64,000 bases of DNA from JBHJGP01 sp050331695 (GTDB lineage Bacteria; Pseudomonadota; Alphaproteobacteria; Geminicoccales; Geminicoccaceae), in the NCBI GenBank assembly GCA_050331695.1, contig JBHJGP010000026.1, forward strand, positions 1 through 64,000, given 5' to 3'. Below the pieces are notes generated by a model that was not told the DNA's origin, did no database searches, and saw only the letters and a list, made by a program, of their open reading frames with translations. Shown in pieces: positions 1 through 8,110 of the stretch (the first letter of the stretch is position 1; every line of letters starts with the position of its first letter). The translations under genes were made by a program, and so were the position numbers.

Positions 1-142
1 GGAGATGGTGATGCCTGGGGACAATGTGACGATGGATGTTGAGCTGATCGCGCCGATTGCGATGGAGAAGGGCCTGCGCTTTGCGGTCCGCGAAGGCGGC
101 CGCACCGTCGGCGCCGGCATCGTCACAGAAATCGTCGAATAA
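1..142 (+). CDS. tuf: Elongation factor Tu, C-terminal end (partial)
   Basis: The reading frame from base 2 encodes the last 46 residues of EF-Tu and ends at TAA 140-142. The barrel-domain signature is visible: MPGDN early in the fragment, then ELIAPIAMEKGLRFAVREGG, then the closing TVGAG-IV-I. EF-Tu delivers aminoacyl-tRNA to the ribosome. The 5' part lies outside the window. rpsJ starts 35 bases later, the usual tuf-rpsJ arrangement at the head of the S10 operon. Confidence 0.97.
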   Translation, partial: EMVMPGDNVTMDVELIAPIAMEKGLRFAVREGGRTVGAGIVTEIVE

Positions 143-177
143 TCGCCCGAGGCCGGAGAGACACTGGACGCTGATTG

Positions 178-486
178 ATGGACACGCAGAACATACGCAT
201 TCGGCTCAAGGCCTTCGATCACCGCGTGCTCGATCAATCGGCGCGTGAGATCGTCAGCACGGCCAAACGAACCGGCGCCCAGGTGCGGGGACCGATCCCA
301 CTACCGACGCGCATGGAGCGCTTCACCGTGCTGCGCTCACCGCATATCGACAAGAAGAGCCGCGAACAGTTCGAGATCCGCACGCACAAGCGGCTTTTGG
401 ACATCGTCGACCCGACGCCCCAGACCGTGGACGCGCTTATGAAGCTCGACCTGGCCGCCGGCGTCGACGTCGAGATCAAGCTTTAG
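178..486 (+). CDS. rpsJ: 30S ribosomal protein S10
   Basis: 102 residues, the usual length for S10. It starts MDTQNIRIRLKAFDH and carries the conserved GPIPLPT and RSPHIDKKSREQFEIRTHKR stretches of the loop that reaches into the 30S head and also binds NusB/NusG. I chose ATG 178; an in-frame TTG directly before it is a less likely start. The gene leads the ribosomal run and rplC follows after 11 bases. Confidence 0.97.
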   Translation: MDTQNIRIRLKAFDHRVLDQSAREIVSTAKRTGAQVRGPIPLPTRMERFTVLRSPHIDKKSREQFEIRTHKRLLDIVDPTPQTVDALMKLDLAAGVDVEIKL

Positions 487-497
487 GAGACCTGGTC

Positions 498-1205
498 ATG
501 CGAACCGGCCTTTTGGCGCGCAAGATGGGCATGACGCGGATTTTCGGCGTCGATGGCAGTCACGTGCCGGTGACAGTCCTCCAGGTGGAAGGCTGCGAGG
601 TGGTTGCCGTTCGCTCGGCCGACAAGGACGGCTATGTCGCCCTGCAGCTCGGTGCTGGCGTCGCCAAGACCAAGCGGGTCGGCAAGGCCATGCGTGGGCA
701 TTTCGCCAAGGCCAAGGTCGAGCCGAAGAAGTATCTGGGCGAATTCAGGGTCGCCGAGGATGCGGTTCTCGACGTCGGGGCCAAGCTTTCCGCCGCTCAT
801 TTCGTCGCCGGTCAGCATGTCGACGTGATCGCCACCAGCGTCGGTAAAGGTTTCGCTGGCGCCATGAAGCGCCACGGCTTTGCGGGCCTTCGCGCCAGTC
901 ACGGTGTCTCGATCTCGCACCGCGCCCATGGTTCGACCGGCCAGTGCCAGGATCCGGGCCGTGTATTTAAGGGCAAGAAGATGGCGGGCCATATGGGCCA
1001 CGAGCAGGTGACCACCCACAATCTCGAGGTTGCCGGCGTCGATCCGGACAAGGGTTTGCTGCTGATCCGCGGCGCGGTTCCCGGGCCAAAAGGGGCGGTC
1101 GTCAGGGTTCGCGACGCGGTGAAAAAGGCGCGACCCGCCGAGGCTCCCTATCCGGCCGGCCTGATCGGTGTTGAAGCGGTTGTCGTCGAGGAGGCGGAGG
1201 CCTGA
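498..1205 (+). CDS. rplC: 50S ribosomal protein L3
   Basis: 235 residues. It opens with the typical MRTGLLARKMGMTR and contains the conserved GFAGAMKRHGF and RAHGSTGQCQDPGRVFKGKKMAGHMG region that lines the peptidyl-transferase area. The C-terminus is extended (alanine/glutamate-rich), common in alphaproteobacterial L3. A TAGGAGA Shine-Dalgarno element overlaps the end of rpsJ upstream. The gene is separated from rplD by only 2 bases, so the two are translated together. Confidence 0.97.
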   Translation: MRTGLLARKMGMTRIFGVDGSHVPVTVLQVEGCEVVAVRSADKDGYVALQLGAGVAKTKRVGKAMRGHFAKAKVEPKKYLGEFRVAEDAVLDVGAKLSAAHFVAGQHVDVIATSVGKGFAGAMKRHGFAGLRASHGVSISHRAHGSTGQCQDPGRVFKGKKMAGHMGHEQVTTHNLEVAGVDPDKGLLLIRGAVPGPKGAVVRVRDAVKKARPAEAPYPAGLIGVEAVVVEEAEA

Positions 1206-1207
1206 TC

Positions 1208-1828
1208 ATGCGTGTTCCGGTCATCAGCCTCAAGGACGAGAGCGCGTCGGAAATGGACGTGGACGACGGCATTTTCGGTATCGAACCCCGTGCCGACATC
1301 CTCCAGCGAATGGTCGTCTACCAACTGGCGAAGCGACGTGCTGGCACCCACAAGGTGAAGAGCCGGTCCGAGATCGCACGTACTGGTGCCAAGATGTTTA
1401 AGCAGAAGGGCACCGGCCGGGCGCGGCACGGCTCGGCCCGGACCAACATCTTCCGGGGCGGCGGCCGGGCGTTCGGGCCGACACCGCGCGATCATGCCAT
1501 CGACTTGCCGAAAAAGGTGAGGAAGCTGGCCCTTCGCCATGCGCTTGCGGCCAAGGCCAAGGCTGGCCAGCTCTACGTTCTGGACGAAGCCCAGTTGGCT
1601 GAGCCCAAGACCAAGCCTCTGGCCGCGCGGCTGAAGGCGTTGGACATGGCGTCCGCGTTCGTGGTCGCCGGCGCCGAGGTCGACAAGAATTTCGATCTGG
1701 CGGCCCGCAACATCCCGAAGGTGGATGTGGTCAGCGATGCCGCGATCAACGTCTACGATATCCTGCGCCGGGATGCCCTGGTCTTGTCCAAGAGCACGCT
1801 GGAGCATCTTCAGGAGCGGCTGAAATGA
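1208..1828 (+). CDS. rplD: 50S ribosomal protein L4
   Basis: 206 residues, normal length. The conserved L4 core KQKGTGRARHGSARTNIFRGGG is present around residues 68-90; this extended loop lines the exit tunnel. In some bacteria L4 represses its own S10 operon; the operon leader lies outside this window, so that cannot be judged. The end overlaps the start of rplW by 4 bases (ATGA). Confidence 0.97.
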   Translation: MRVPVISLKDESASEMDVDDGIFGIEPRADILQRMVVYQLAKRRAGTHKVKSRSEIARTGAKMFKQKGTGRARHGSARTNIFRGGGRAFGPTPRDHAIDLPKKVRKLALRHALAAKAKAGQLYVLDEAQLAEPKTKPLAARLKALDMASAFVVAGAEVDKNFDLAARNIPKVDVVSDAAINVYDILRRDALVLSKSTLEHLQERLK

Positions 1829-2118
1829 CCACCGAGCGCGACTACGACATCATCCTGTCGCCGGTGATCACCGAGAAATCGACCCTCGGCGGCGAGCACA
1901 ACCAGGTGACCTTCCGGGTCCGGAACGAGGCGACCAAGCCGGAGATCCGAACCGCGATCGAAGCGCTGTTCGGGGTCAAGGTGAAGAAGGTCAATACCCT
2001 CAATCAGAACGGCAAGACCAAGCGGTTCCGTGGCCAACTCGGCAAGCGGAAGGATGTGAAAAAAGCGATCGTGACCCTGGAAGAGGGCCACAATATCGAT
2101 GTGACGACGGGGATCTGA
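1825..2118 (+). CDS. rplW: 50S ribosomal protein L23
   Basis: 97 residues with the L23 signature YDIILSPVITEKST at the N-terminus and a KVKKVNTLNQNGKTKRFRG central stretch. L23 sits at the tunnel exit and is the docking site for trigger factor and SRP. It overlaps rplD by 4 bases and is followed 4 bases later by rplB, so it is part of the same transcript. Confidence 0.97.
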   Translation: MTTERDYDIILSPVITEKSTLGGEHNQVTFRVRNEATKPEIRTAIEALFGVKVKKVNTLNQNGKTKRFRGQLGKRKDVKKAIVTLEEGHNIDVTTGI

Positions 2119-2122
2119 GGCC

Positions 2123-2965
2123 ATGGCGCTCAAGACCTACAAGGCGACCTCGCCGGGCCGGCGCCAATTGGTGACGGTGGACCGAGGCGCCCTTTGGAAG
2201 GGCAAGCCGATCAAGGCTTTGACCGAGGGGCTGACCAAGAAAGGCGGCCGTAACAATACCGGCCGGACCACCGTTTGGCATCGGGGCGGCGGCCACAAGC
2301 GGCGCTACCGGATGGTCGACTTCAAGCGGACCAAGTGGGGCGTGGCCGGCACCATCGAGCGGCTGGAATATGATCCGAACAGGACCGCATTCATCGCGCT
2401 GGTCGCCTACGAAGATGGTGAGAAGGCTTACATTCTGGCGCCCCAACGGCTGCAGACCGGTGACCGGGTGATCGCTGACCGGCGGGTCGACGTGAAGCCC
2501 GGGAACGCCGCACCCATCGGCAATATTCCGATCGGCACGATCCTGCACAATGTCGAGCTGAAGCCGGGTAAGGGCGGCCAGTTGGCAAGGTCAGCGGGAG
2601 CCTATGCCCAATTGGTTGGCCGCGACGGCGACTACAGTCAAGTTCGGTTGATGTCGGGCGAGATCCGACGCATCCACTCCCAGTGCATCGCCTCGATCGG
2701 TGCCGTCTCCAACGCCGATCACCAGAACATCAAGCTGGGCAAGGCGGGGCGCAAGCGGTGGCTTGGCCGGCGGCCGAGCGTGCGCGGCGTCGCCATGAAC
2801 CCGGTCGACCATCCCCATGGCGGTGGTGAGGGGCGGACCTCCGGTGGCCGCCACCCGGTCACCCCCTGGGGTAAACCGACCAAGGGCCGCAGAACCCGGT
2901 CGAACAAGCGGACCGACGCCATGATCATGCGTTCTCGCCACCAGGCGAAGAAGAGAAGGGGCTGA
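2123..2965 (+). CDS. rplB: 50S ribosomal protein L2
   Basis: 280 residues, close to the family's 270-280. Landmarks are RNNTGRTTVWHRGGGHKRRYR near the N-terminus, VELKPGKGGQLARSAG in the middle and VAMNPVDHPHGGGEGRTSGG near the C-terminus. The last contains the conserved histidine important for peptidyl-transferase assembly. The C-terminal tail is basic (KKRRG). It lies between rplW and rpsS with gaps of 4 bases on each side. Confidence 0.98.
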   Translation: MALKTYKATSPGRRQLVTVDRGALWKGKPIKALTEGLTKKGGRNNTGRTTVWHRGGGHKRRYRMVDFKRTKWGVAGTIERLEYDPNRTAFIALVAYEDGEKAYILAPQRLQTGDRVIADRRVDVKPGNAAPIGNIPIGTILHNVELKPGKGGQLARSAGAYAQLVGRDGDYSQVRLMSGEIRRIHSQCIASIGAVSNADHQNIKLGKAGRKRWLGRRPSVRGVAMNPVDHPHGGGEGRTSGGRHPVTPWGKPTKGRRTRSNKRTDAMIMRSRHQAKKRRG

Positions 2966-2969
2966 GCTG

Positions 2970-3248
2970 ATGTCCCGTTCCCTTTGGAAAGGTCCGTTCG
3001 TCGATGGCTATCTGCTGGACAAGGCCGAGGAGGCTCGTAATGCCAGCAAGAACACCATCATCAAGACCTGGTCGCGGCGCTCGACCATTCTGCCTGACTT
3101 CGTCGGCCTGACCTTCGCCGTCTACAACGGCAAGAAGTTCGTGCCGGTCTACGTGACCGAGAACATGGTCGGTCACAAGCTGGGAGAGTTCGCGCCGACC
3201 CGCACCTATTACGGTCACGGCGCCGACAAGAAGGCGAAGAGGAAGTAG
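2970..3248 (+). CDS. rpsS: 30S ribosomal protein S19
   Basis: 92 residues, standard for S19. It begins MSRSLWKGPFVDGYLL and contains the conserved KTWSRRSTILPDFVGLTFAVYNGKK and GHKLGEFAPTRTY segments of the 30S head near the A site. A 2-base gap separates it from rplV. Nothing unusual. Confidence 0.97.
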   Translation: MSRSLWKGPFVDGYLLDKAEEARNASKNTIIKTWSRRSTILPDFVGLTFAVYNGKKFVPVYVTENMVGHKLGEFAPTRTYYGHGADKKAKRK

Positions 3249-3250
3249 CG

Positions 3251-3631
3251 ATGGGCAAGGCGAAGCAGGAGCGTCGGCTCGGCGAGACCGAGGCCCAGGC
3301 GATCAACACGTTCGTTCGCACCAGTCCGCAAAAGCTGGACATGGTTGCGGGGCTGATCCGCGGCAAACCGGTGGATTACGCTTTGTCGACGCTGACCTTC
3401 TCGAAGAAGCGCATCGCCCATGAGGTGAAGAAAACGCTGCAGTCTGCGGTGGCCAATGCCGAGAACAATCACGGGCTCGATGTGGACGAGTTGGTCGTGG
3501 CCGAGGCGAGTGTCGGCAAGCGTTTGGTGATGAAGCGTTTCCGGCCTCGCGCCCGTGGCCGCGCCGGCAAAATTCAGAAGTTTTTCAGCCGGCTGCGGAT
3601 CGTCGTTCGGCAAGCCGAGGAGGCCGCCTGA
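3251..3631 (+). CDS. rplV: 50S ribosomal protein L22
   Basis: 126 residues. The conserved RTSPQKLDMVAGLIRGKPVDYAL, SAVANAENNHGLD and RFRPRARGRAGKI segments identify L22; the last belongs to the beta-hairpin lining the exit tunnel. The end overlaps the first base of rpsC. The MGKAKQERRLGETEAQ N-terminus is typical of alphaproteobacteria. Confidence 0.97.
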   Translation: MGKAKQERRLGETEAQAINTFVRTSPQKLDMVAGLIRGKPVDYALSTLTFSKKRIAHEVKKTLQSAVANAENNHGLDVDELVVAEASVGKRLVMKRFRPRARGRAGKIQKFFSRLRIVVRQAEEAA

Positions 3632-4314
3632 TGGGCCAGAAAGTCAATCCGATCGGGATGCGGGTCGGCGTCAACCGGACCTGGGATTCCCGCTGGTACG
3701 GTGACAACAATTATGCCGACCTCCTGGAAGAGGATCTCAAGATCCGCAAATTCCTCGAGGAGCGCTTGTCCCAGGCCGGCGTCTCCCGGATCGTCATCGA
3801 ACGGCCGGCGAGGAAAGCGCGGATCGCCATCCACACGGCGCGTCCGGGCGTAGTCATCGGCAAGAAGGGCCAGGACATCGAAAAGCTGCGCCGGGAATTG
3901 TCGGCGCTGTGCACGGGCGAAGTTCATCTCAACATCGTCGAGATCAGAAAGCCGGAGCTTGATGCCAAGCTGATCGCCGAGAACATCGCCCAGCAGCTGC
4001 AGCGGCGCGTGACCTTTCGCCGTGCCATGAAGCGGGCCGTCCAGTCGGCCATGCGTCTCGGCGCCGGCGGCATCCGCGTGGTCTGCGGCGGCCGTCTTGG
4101 CGGCGCTGAGATCGCCCGAACGGAATGGTACCGCGAGGGCCGGGTGCCGCTACACACGCTTCGAGCCAACATCGATTTCGGCCAGGCGACGGCGAAAACG
4201 CCCTATGGCACCTGCGGCATCAAGGTCTGGGTGTTCAAGGGCGAGATCATGGAACACGACCCGATGGCCTATGATCGCAAGGCGAGCGAAGGCCTGACGC
4301 AGCGGTCCGGGTGA
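3631..4314 (+). CDS. rpsC: 30S ribosomal protein S3
   Basis: 227 residues. It begins MGQKVNPIGMRVGV and contains the KH-domain signature RPGVVIGKKGQDIEKLR (about residues 70-87) and the C-terminal GGIRVVCGGRLGGAEIAR block. S3 forms part of the mRNA entry site and helicase activity of the 30S subunit. The start overlaps the final base of rplV; rplP follows after 11 bases. Confidence 0.97.
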   Translation: MGQKVNPIGMRVGVNRTWDSRWYGDNNYADLLEEDLKIRKFLEERLSQAGVSRIVIERPARKARIAIHTARPGVVIGKKGQDIEKLRRELSALCTGEVHLNIVEIRKPELDAKLIAENIAQQLQRRVTFRRAMKRAVQSAMRLGAGGIRVVCGGRLGGAEIARTEWYREGRVPLHTLRANIDFGQATAKTPYGTCGIKVWVFKGEIMEHDPMAYDRKASEGLTQRSG

Positions 4315-4325
4315 GGATTTGAGCG

Positions 4326-4748
4326 ATGATGCAACCGAAGCGGACCAAGTTCCGCAAAGCGCATAAGGGGCGGATCAAGGGCCTGGCGAAAGGCGGCGCC
4401 GCACTCAATTTCGGCGCCTACGGCATGAAAGCGACCTCGCCCGGCCGGATCACCGCCCGGCAGATCGAAGCCGCCCGGCGGGCGATCACCCGGCACCTTA
4501 AGCGGGCCGGCCGTGTCTGGATCCGGATCTTCCCGGACAAGCCTGTTTCCGAGAAGCCGGCCGAGGTCCGGATGGGCAAGGGCAAGGGCTCGGTGGAGTT
4601 CTGGGTCGCCGTGGTCAAGCCCGGCCGCGTGATGTTCGAGATCGATGGCGTCGCCCCAGATCTGGCCGAAGAGGCGATGCGCCGGGCATCAGCGAAGCTT
4701 CCGGTCCATACCCGTTTCGTCCAGCGGGTCGGCCAGGAGGCGGCTTGA
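4326..4748 (+). CDS. rplP: 50S ribosomal protein L16
   Basis: 140 residues. The start MMQPKRTKFRKAHKGR corresponds to the family's usual M-L-QPKRTKFRK, so I favour the first of two tandem ATG codons. Further landmarks are GRVWIRIFPDKPVSEKPAEVRMGKGKGS and FEIDGVAPDLAEEAMRRASAKLP. L16 helps organise the A-site tRNA binding region. It overlaps rpmC by 4 bases. Confidence 0.96.
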   Translation: MMQPKRTKFRKAHKGRIKGLAKGGAALNFGAYGMKATSPGRITARQIEAARRAITRHLKRAGRVWIRIFPDKPVSEKPAEVRMGKGKGSVEFWVAVVKPGRVMFEIDGVAPDLAEEAMRRASAKLPVHTRFVQRVGQEAA

Positions 4749-4957
4749 TGAAGGCGGTTGAGCTCAAGGGCAAGAATAAGGACGAGCTGGGCGACATGCT
4801 GCTCGACCTGAAGAAGGAACAGTTCAACCTGCGTTTCCAATCGGCCACGGGCCAATTGGAGAACACGGCGCGGGTTCGTGAAGTCAGGCGTGACATCGCT
4901 CGGATCAAGACCGTCTTGACCCAGCTCGGCGCCGGTGAAGGAGTGGCCAATGCCTAG
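4745..4957 (+). CDS. rpmC: 50S ribosomal protein L29
   Basis: 70 residues with the two-helix L29 pattern: ELGDMLLDLKKEQFNLRFQ followed by N-T-ARVREVRRDIARIKT. It sits near L23 at the tunnel exit. It ends in TAG, evidence that amber is an ordinary stop in this genome, and overlaps rpsQ by 8 bases. Confidence 0.96.
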   Translation: MMKAVELKGKNKDELGDMLLDLKKEQFNLRFQSATGQLENTARVREVRRDIARIKTVLTQLGAGEGVANA

Positions 4958-5207
4958 GCGTGTGCTCCAGGGCACGGTGGTGAGTGATAAGGGCGACAAG
5001 ACCGTGGTGGTCAAGGTCGAGCGCCGGTTCATTCACCCGCTCTACAAAAAGTATATCAAGCAGTCGAAGAAGTATCACGCCCACGACGAGACCAATCAGG
5101 TGCGCACGGGCGAGGTGGTGCGCATCCGCGAGTGCCGGCCGATTTCCAAGACCAAGTGTTGGGAGGTTCTGGTCGACGCTGAGATCGTCACCGGAGCAGG
5201 CTCATGA
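4950..5207 (+). CDS. rpsQ: 30S ribosomal protein S17
   Basis: 85 residues. I chose ATG 4950 (MPRRVLQGTVVSDKGDKT) because the sequence then starts as the family does and GAAGGAG lies 6 bases upstream; an ATG farther upstream only adds an unlikely 5-residue extension. The OB-fold core KTVVVKVERRFIHPLYKKYIK is clear. S17 is a primary 16S rRNA-binding protein. Confidence 0.95.
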   Translation: MPRRVLQGTVVSDKGDKTVVVKVERRFIHPLYKKYIKQSKKYHAHDETNQVRTGEVVRIRECRPISKTKCWEVLVDAEIVTGAGS

Positions 5208-5572
5208 TCCAGGCCGAGAGCAATCTGGATGTGGCCGACAATTCCGGCGCCCGACGGGTGCAGTGCATTCGTGTGCTCGGCGGCTCCCGCCGGCGCTGGG
5301 CGTCGATCGGCGACATCATCGTCGTCGCGGTAAAGGAAGCGATCCCCCGGGGGCGCGTGAAGAAGGGCGATGTCCACAAAGCGGTCATCGTGCGTACCGC
5401 CAAGGAGATCCACCGGCCGGACGGCACCGCGATCCGGTTCGACCGCAACGCGGCGGTGCTGATCAACCAGGCCGGTGAGCCCATCGGCACCCGGATCTTC
5501 GGCCCCGTCACGCGCGAATTGCGGGCCCGGCGGTTCATGAAGATCATTTCTCTCGCGCCGGAGGTTCTGTGA
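5204..5572 (+). CDS. rplN: 50S ribosomal protein L14
   Basis: 122 residues, exactly the usual size. The N-terminus MIQAESNLDVADNSGARRV, the VKKGDVHKAVIVRTAKE stretch and the RIFGPVTRELR end are diagnostic. It overlaps rpsQ by 4 bases and its last base is shared with the ATG of rplX (TGATG). It contacts the 30S subunit at the inter-subunit face. Confidence 0.97.
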   Translation: MIQAESNLDVADNSGARRVQCIRVLGGSRRRWASIGDIIVVAVKEAIPRGRVKKGDVHKAVIVRTAKEIHRPDGTAIRFDRNAAVLINQAGEPIGTRIFGPVTRELRARRFMKIISLAPEVL

Positions 5573-5922
5573 TGGCTGCGCGCAAGCCTGTCGCCGCAGG
5601 TCCCACCAAGCTGAAGGTGAAAAAAGGCGATCGGGTGGTTGTGCTCAGCGGCCGGGACAAGGGCAAGCAGGGTGAGATCCTGAAGGTGATGCCGAAAGAG
5701 GCGCGGGTAATCGTCCAGGGCGTGCATATGGCGAAACGGCACGAGAAGCCGAGTGCCCGTGGCACCGGCGGGATCACGACAAAGGAGGCGCCGATCCACG
5801 TTTCGAACGTGGCGCTCCTCGACCCCGCTTCGGATCGGCCGACCCGGGTGGGTTACAAGACCCTTGAGGACGGACGCAAGGTGCGGGTGGCGCGCCGCTC
5901 GGGCGAAGTGATTGACGGATAA
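5572..5922 (+). CDS. rplX: 50S ribosomal protein L24
   Basis: 116 residues counted from ATG 5572. The KOW motif KKGDRVVVLSGRDKGKQGEIL is at about residues 17-37 and the IVQGVHMAKRHEKPS segment follows. L24 is an early-assembly initiator of the 50S subunit. The start shares a base with the rplN stop, and a GTG one codon upstream is less likely. Confidence 0.96.
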   Translation: MAARKPVAAGPTKLKVKKGDRVVVLSGRDKGKQGEILKVMPKEARVIVQGVHMAKRHEKPSARGTGGITTKEAPIHVSNVALLDPASDRPTRVGYKTLEDGRKVRVARRSGEVIDG

Positions 5923-5926
5923 GGCG

Positions 5927-6466
5927 ATGGCACGGCTGAAAGACCATTATCAGGAGACGGTTCGACCGAGCCTGCAGGAGGCCTTCGGTTACAAGAATCC
6001 GATGCAGGTACCGAAGCTCGACAAGATCGTCATCAACATGGCGGTCGGTAAGGCGGTGGCCGATCGAAAGAAGCTGGACCAGGCCTTTGTCGAGCTCACC
6101 AAAATCGCCGGCCAGAAACCGCAACTGATCCGGGCCCGGAAGTCGGTGGCCAACTTCAAGCTGCGCGAGGGCATGCCGATCGGCGCCAAGGTCACGCTGC
6201 GGCGCGATCGGATGTACGAGTTTCTCGACCGGCTGATCAATGTGGCGATGCCCCGTATCCGGGACTTCCGGGGCGTCAATCCGAAGGCCTTCGATGGCCG
6301 AGGCAACTACGCCCTCGGCCTAAAGGAGCAGTTGGTCTTTCCCGAGATCAACTACGACGAGATCGATGAGGTCCGGGGCATGGACGTCATCTTTTGTACG
6401 ACGGCCAAGACCAATGACGAGGCCAAGCATTTGCTGGCTGGTTTCAACATGCCGTTTGCGTCCTGA
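5927..6466 (+). CDS. rplE: 50S ribosomal protein L5
   Basis: 179 residues when started at ATG 5927, matching the family length. Conserved blocks are YQETVRP, FGYKNPMQVPKLDKIVINM, LREGMPIGAKVTLR and RDFRGVNPKAFDGRGNYALG. L5 binds 5S rRNA and the P-site tRNA. A TTG 15 bases upstream is in frame but would overlap rplX and add an atypical extension. Confidence 0.96.
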   Translation: MARLKDHYQETVRPSLQEAFGYKNPMQVPKLDKIVINMAVGKAVADRKKLDQAFVELTKIAGQKPQLIRARKSVANFKLREGMPIGAKVTLRRDRMYEFLDRLINVAMPRIRDFRGVNPKAFDGRGNYALGLKEQLVFPEINYDEIDEVRGMDVIFCTTAKTNDEAKHLLAGFNMPFAS

Positions 6467-6484
6467 GCGCACCGGAGAGAACTG

Positions 6485-6790
6485 ATGGCGAAGAAAAGTT
6501 CGATCGAGAAAAACAAGCGGCGTCGCCAGACGGTGAAGCAGCAGGCGGAGAAGCGCAAAGAGCTGAAGTCTCTGATTCGCGATAAGGATCTCGATCCGGA
6601 GGACCGGTTTGATGCGGTGCTCCGTCTGGCGGCGCTGCCCCGGGACGGCTCGAAGGTGCGCATCCGCAATCGCTGCGTTCTGACCGGCCGGCCTCGCGCG
6701 TATTATCGCAAATTCGGCCTGTCGCGGATCGCGCTTCGGGAGCTGGCCAGTCGCGGCCTGATCCCCGGTGCTCTCAAGGCAAGCTGGTAG
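6485..6790 (+). CDS. rpsN: 30S ribosomal protein S14 (zinc-independent type)
   Basis: 101 residues, the long form of S14. The C-terminal RNRCVLTGRPRAYYRKFGLSR block has only one cysteine where zinc-type S14 has a CxxC pair, so it is the C-minus, zinc-independent version. It ends in TAG. AGGAGA after the stop serves as the Shine-Dalgarno of rpsH. Confidence 0.96.
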   Translation: MAKKSSIEKNKRRRQTVKQQAEKRKELKSLIRDKDLDPEDRFDAVLRLAALPRDGSKVRIRNRCVLTGRPRAYYRKFGLSRIALRELASRGLIPGALKASW

Positions 6791-6801
6791 GAGACACATC
6801 G

Positions 6802-7200
6802 ATGGCGATGAGTGATCCGCTCGGCGACATGTTGCCCCGCATCCGCAACGGGCAGATGGCGCGCAAAGGCCGGATTAATTCTCCGGCGTCCAATCTTCGG
6901 GCCAATGTGCTCGACGTGCTGAAGCGCGAGGGCTACATCCGTGGCTACGAGGCTGACGAAATGGCTGCCGGCAAGCGCGAGCTAGCGATCGAGCTGAAGT
7001 ATCAGAACGGTCAGCCCGTCATTCGGGAATTGCGACGCGTCTCGAAGCCGGGCCGCCGGGTCTATGCGGGCGTCAAGGACTTGCCCAAGGTCTATAACGG
7101 CCTCGGCATCGCGATTTTATCGACGCCGCGCGGTGTCATGTCCGATTCCGAAGCGCGCGAGGCCCATGTGGGCGGCGAAGTTCTATGCACGGTGTTTTGA
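6802..7200 (+). CDS. rpsH: 30S ribosomal protein S8
   Basis: 132 residues, starting MAMSDPLGDMLPRIRNGQ. A TAGGAG about 8 bases before the first ATG supports that start over the ATG two codons in. The C-terminal ISTPRGVMSDSEAREAHVGGEVLC stretch is the conserved S8 RNA-binding region. In some bacteria S8 represses the spc operon by binding mRNA near rplE; no such site was identified here. Confidence 0.96.
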   Translation: MAMSDPLGDMLPRIRNGQMARKGRINSPASNLRANVLDVLKREGYIRGYEADEMAAGKRELAIELKYQNGQPVIRELRRVSKPGRRVYAGVKDLPKVYNGLGIAILSTPRGVMSDSEAREAHVGGEVLCTVF

Positions 7201-7211
7201 GGTAAAGCCAG

Positions 7212-7745
7212 ATGTCGCGTATCGGAAAACATCCCGTGCCGATTCCGAGCGGGGTCGAGGTATCGATCGATGCCCAGACCGTTTCGGTTAAAGGCAAGCT
7301 CGGTCAACTGCAGCAAATGTTTCCATCCGAGGTCGAGCTGGAGCATGGTGACGGCCAGATCACGGTCAAGCCTCGTGACGAAGAGCGCCGTGCACGGTCG
7401 ATGTGGGGCTTGTCTCGCTCGCTCCTGTCGAACATGGTCGAAGGCGTGACCAACGGGTTCACCCGCAAGCTTGAAATCAGCGGCGTCGGCTATCGGGCCA
7501 ATCTGGACGGCAAGATCCTAAACCTGCAGCTCGGTTTCAGCCACGATATCAAGTTCGCGATCCCCGACGACTTCGAGGTTAAGTGCGAAACGCCTACCGC
7601 GGTGACGATCACCGGCGCCGACCGCCAGCGGGTCGGCCAGATCGCCGCCGAAATCCGAGGTTTCCGCCCACCCGAGCCCTATAAGGGCAAGGGCATCAAG
7701 TATGCGGAGGAGCGGATCCTGCGCAAAGAAGGTAAGAAGAAGTAG
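7212..7745 (+). CDS. rplF: 50S ribosomal protein L6
   Basis: 177 residues, normal length. It begins MSRIGKHPVPIPSGV and ends with the conserved PEPYKGKGIKYAEERILRKEGKKK. L6 lies near the sarcin-ricin loop. It ends in TAG and is followed 2 bases later by rplR. Confidence 0.97.
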   Translation: MSRIGKHPVPIPSGVEVSIDAQTVSVKGKLGQLQQMFPSEVELEHGDGQITVKPRDEERRARSMWGLSRSLLSNMVEGVTNGFTRKLEISGVGYRANLDGKILNLQLGFSHDIKFAIPDDFEVKCETPTAVTITGADRQRVGQIAAEIRGFRPPEPYKGKGIKYAEERILRKEGKKK

Positions 7746-7747
7746 CC

Positions 7748-8110
7748 ATGGTGTTGCCGAAGGTAAAATTCGAGCGGCGTCAACGGCGCACCCGCGCGGC
7801 GCTGAGGAAGCGTGGCGGTGGCCGGCCGCGGCTGTCTGTCTTTCGCTCGAGCAAGCACATCTACGTTCAGCTGATCGACGATCAGAATGGACGCACGCTT
7901 GCCGCCGCGTCGACCTTGGACAAGGAGCTCAAGGGCGAGCTCGCCGCCAGCAGCGACATGGCGGCGGCGAAACAGGTTGGTGAGTTGGTTGCCAAGCGGG
8001 CAATCGAAGCCGGGATCAAGGACGCGGTGTTCGATCGCGGCGGCTATCGTTATCACGGCCGGGTTCGCGCGGTCGCCGAGGGGGCTCGCGAAGCGGGGTT
8101 GAGCATATGA
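7748..8110 (+). CDS. rplR: 50S ribosomal protein L18
   Basis: 120 residues. RPRLSVFRSSKHIYVQLIDD and the C-terminal DRGGYRYHGRVRAVAEGAREAGL are the L18 signatures; the protein binds 5S rRNA. It overlaps the ATG of rpsE by 4 bases (ATGA), so translation of rpsE is expected to be coupled to it. Confidence 0.97.
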   Translation: MVLPKVKFERRQRRTRAALRKRGGGRPRLSVFRSSKHIYVQLIDDQNGRTLAAASTLDKELKGELAASSDMAAAKQVGELVAKRAIEAGIKDAVFDRGGYRYHGRVRAVAEGAREAGLSI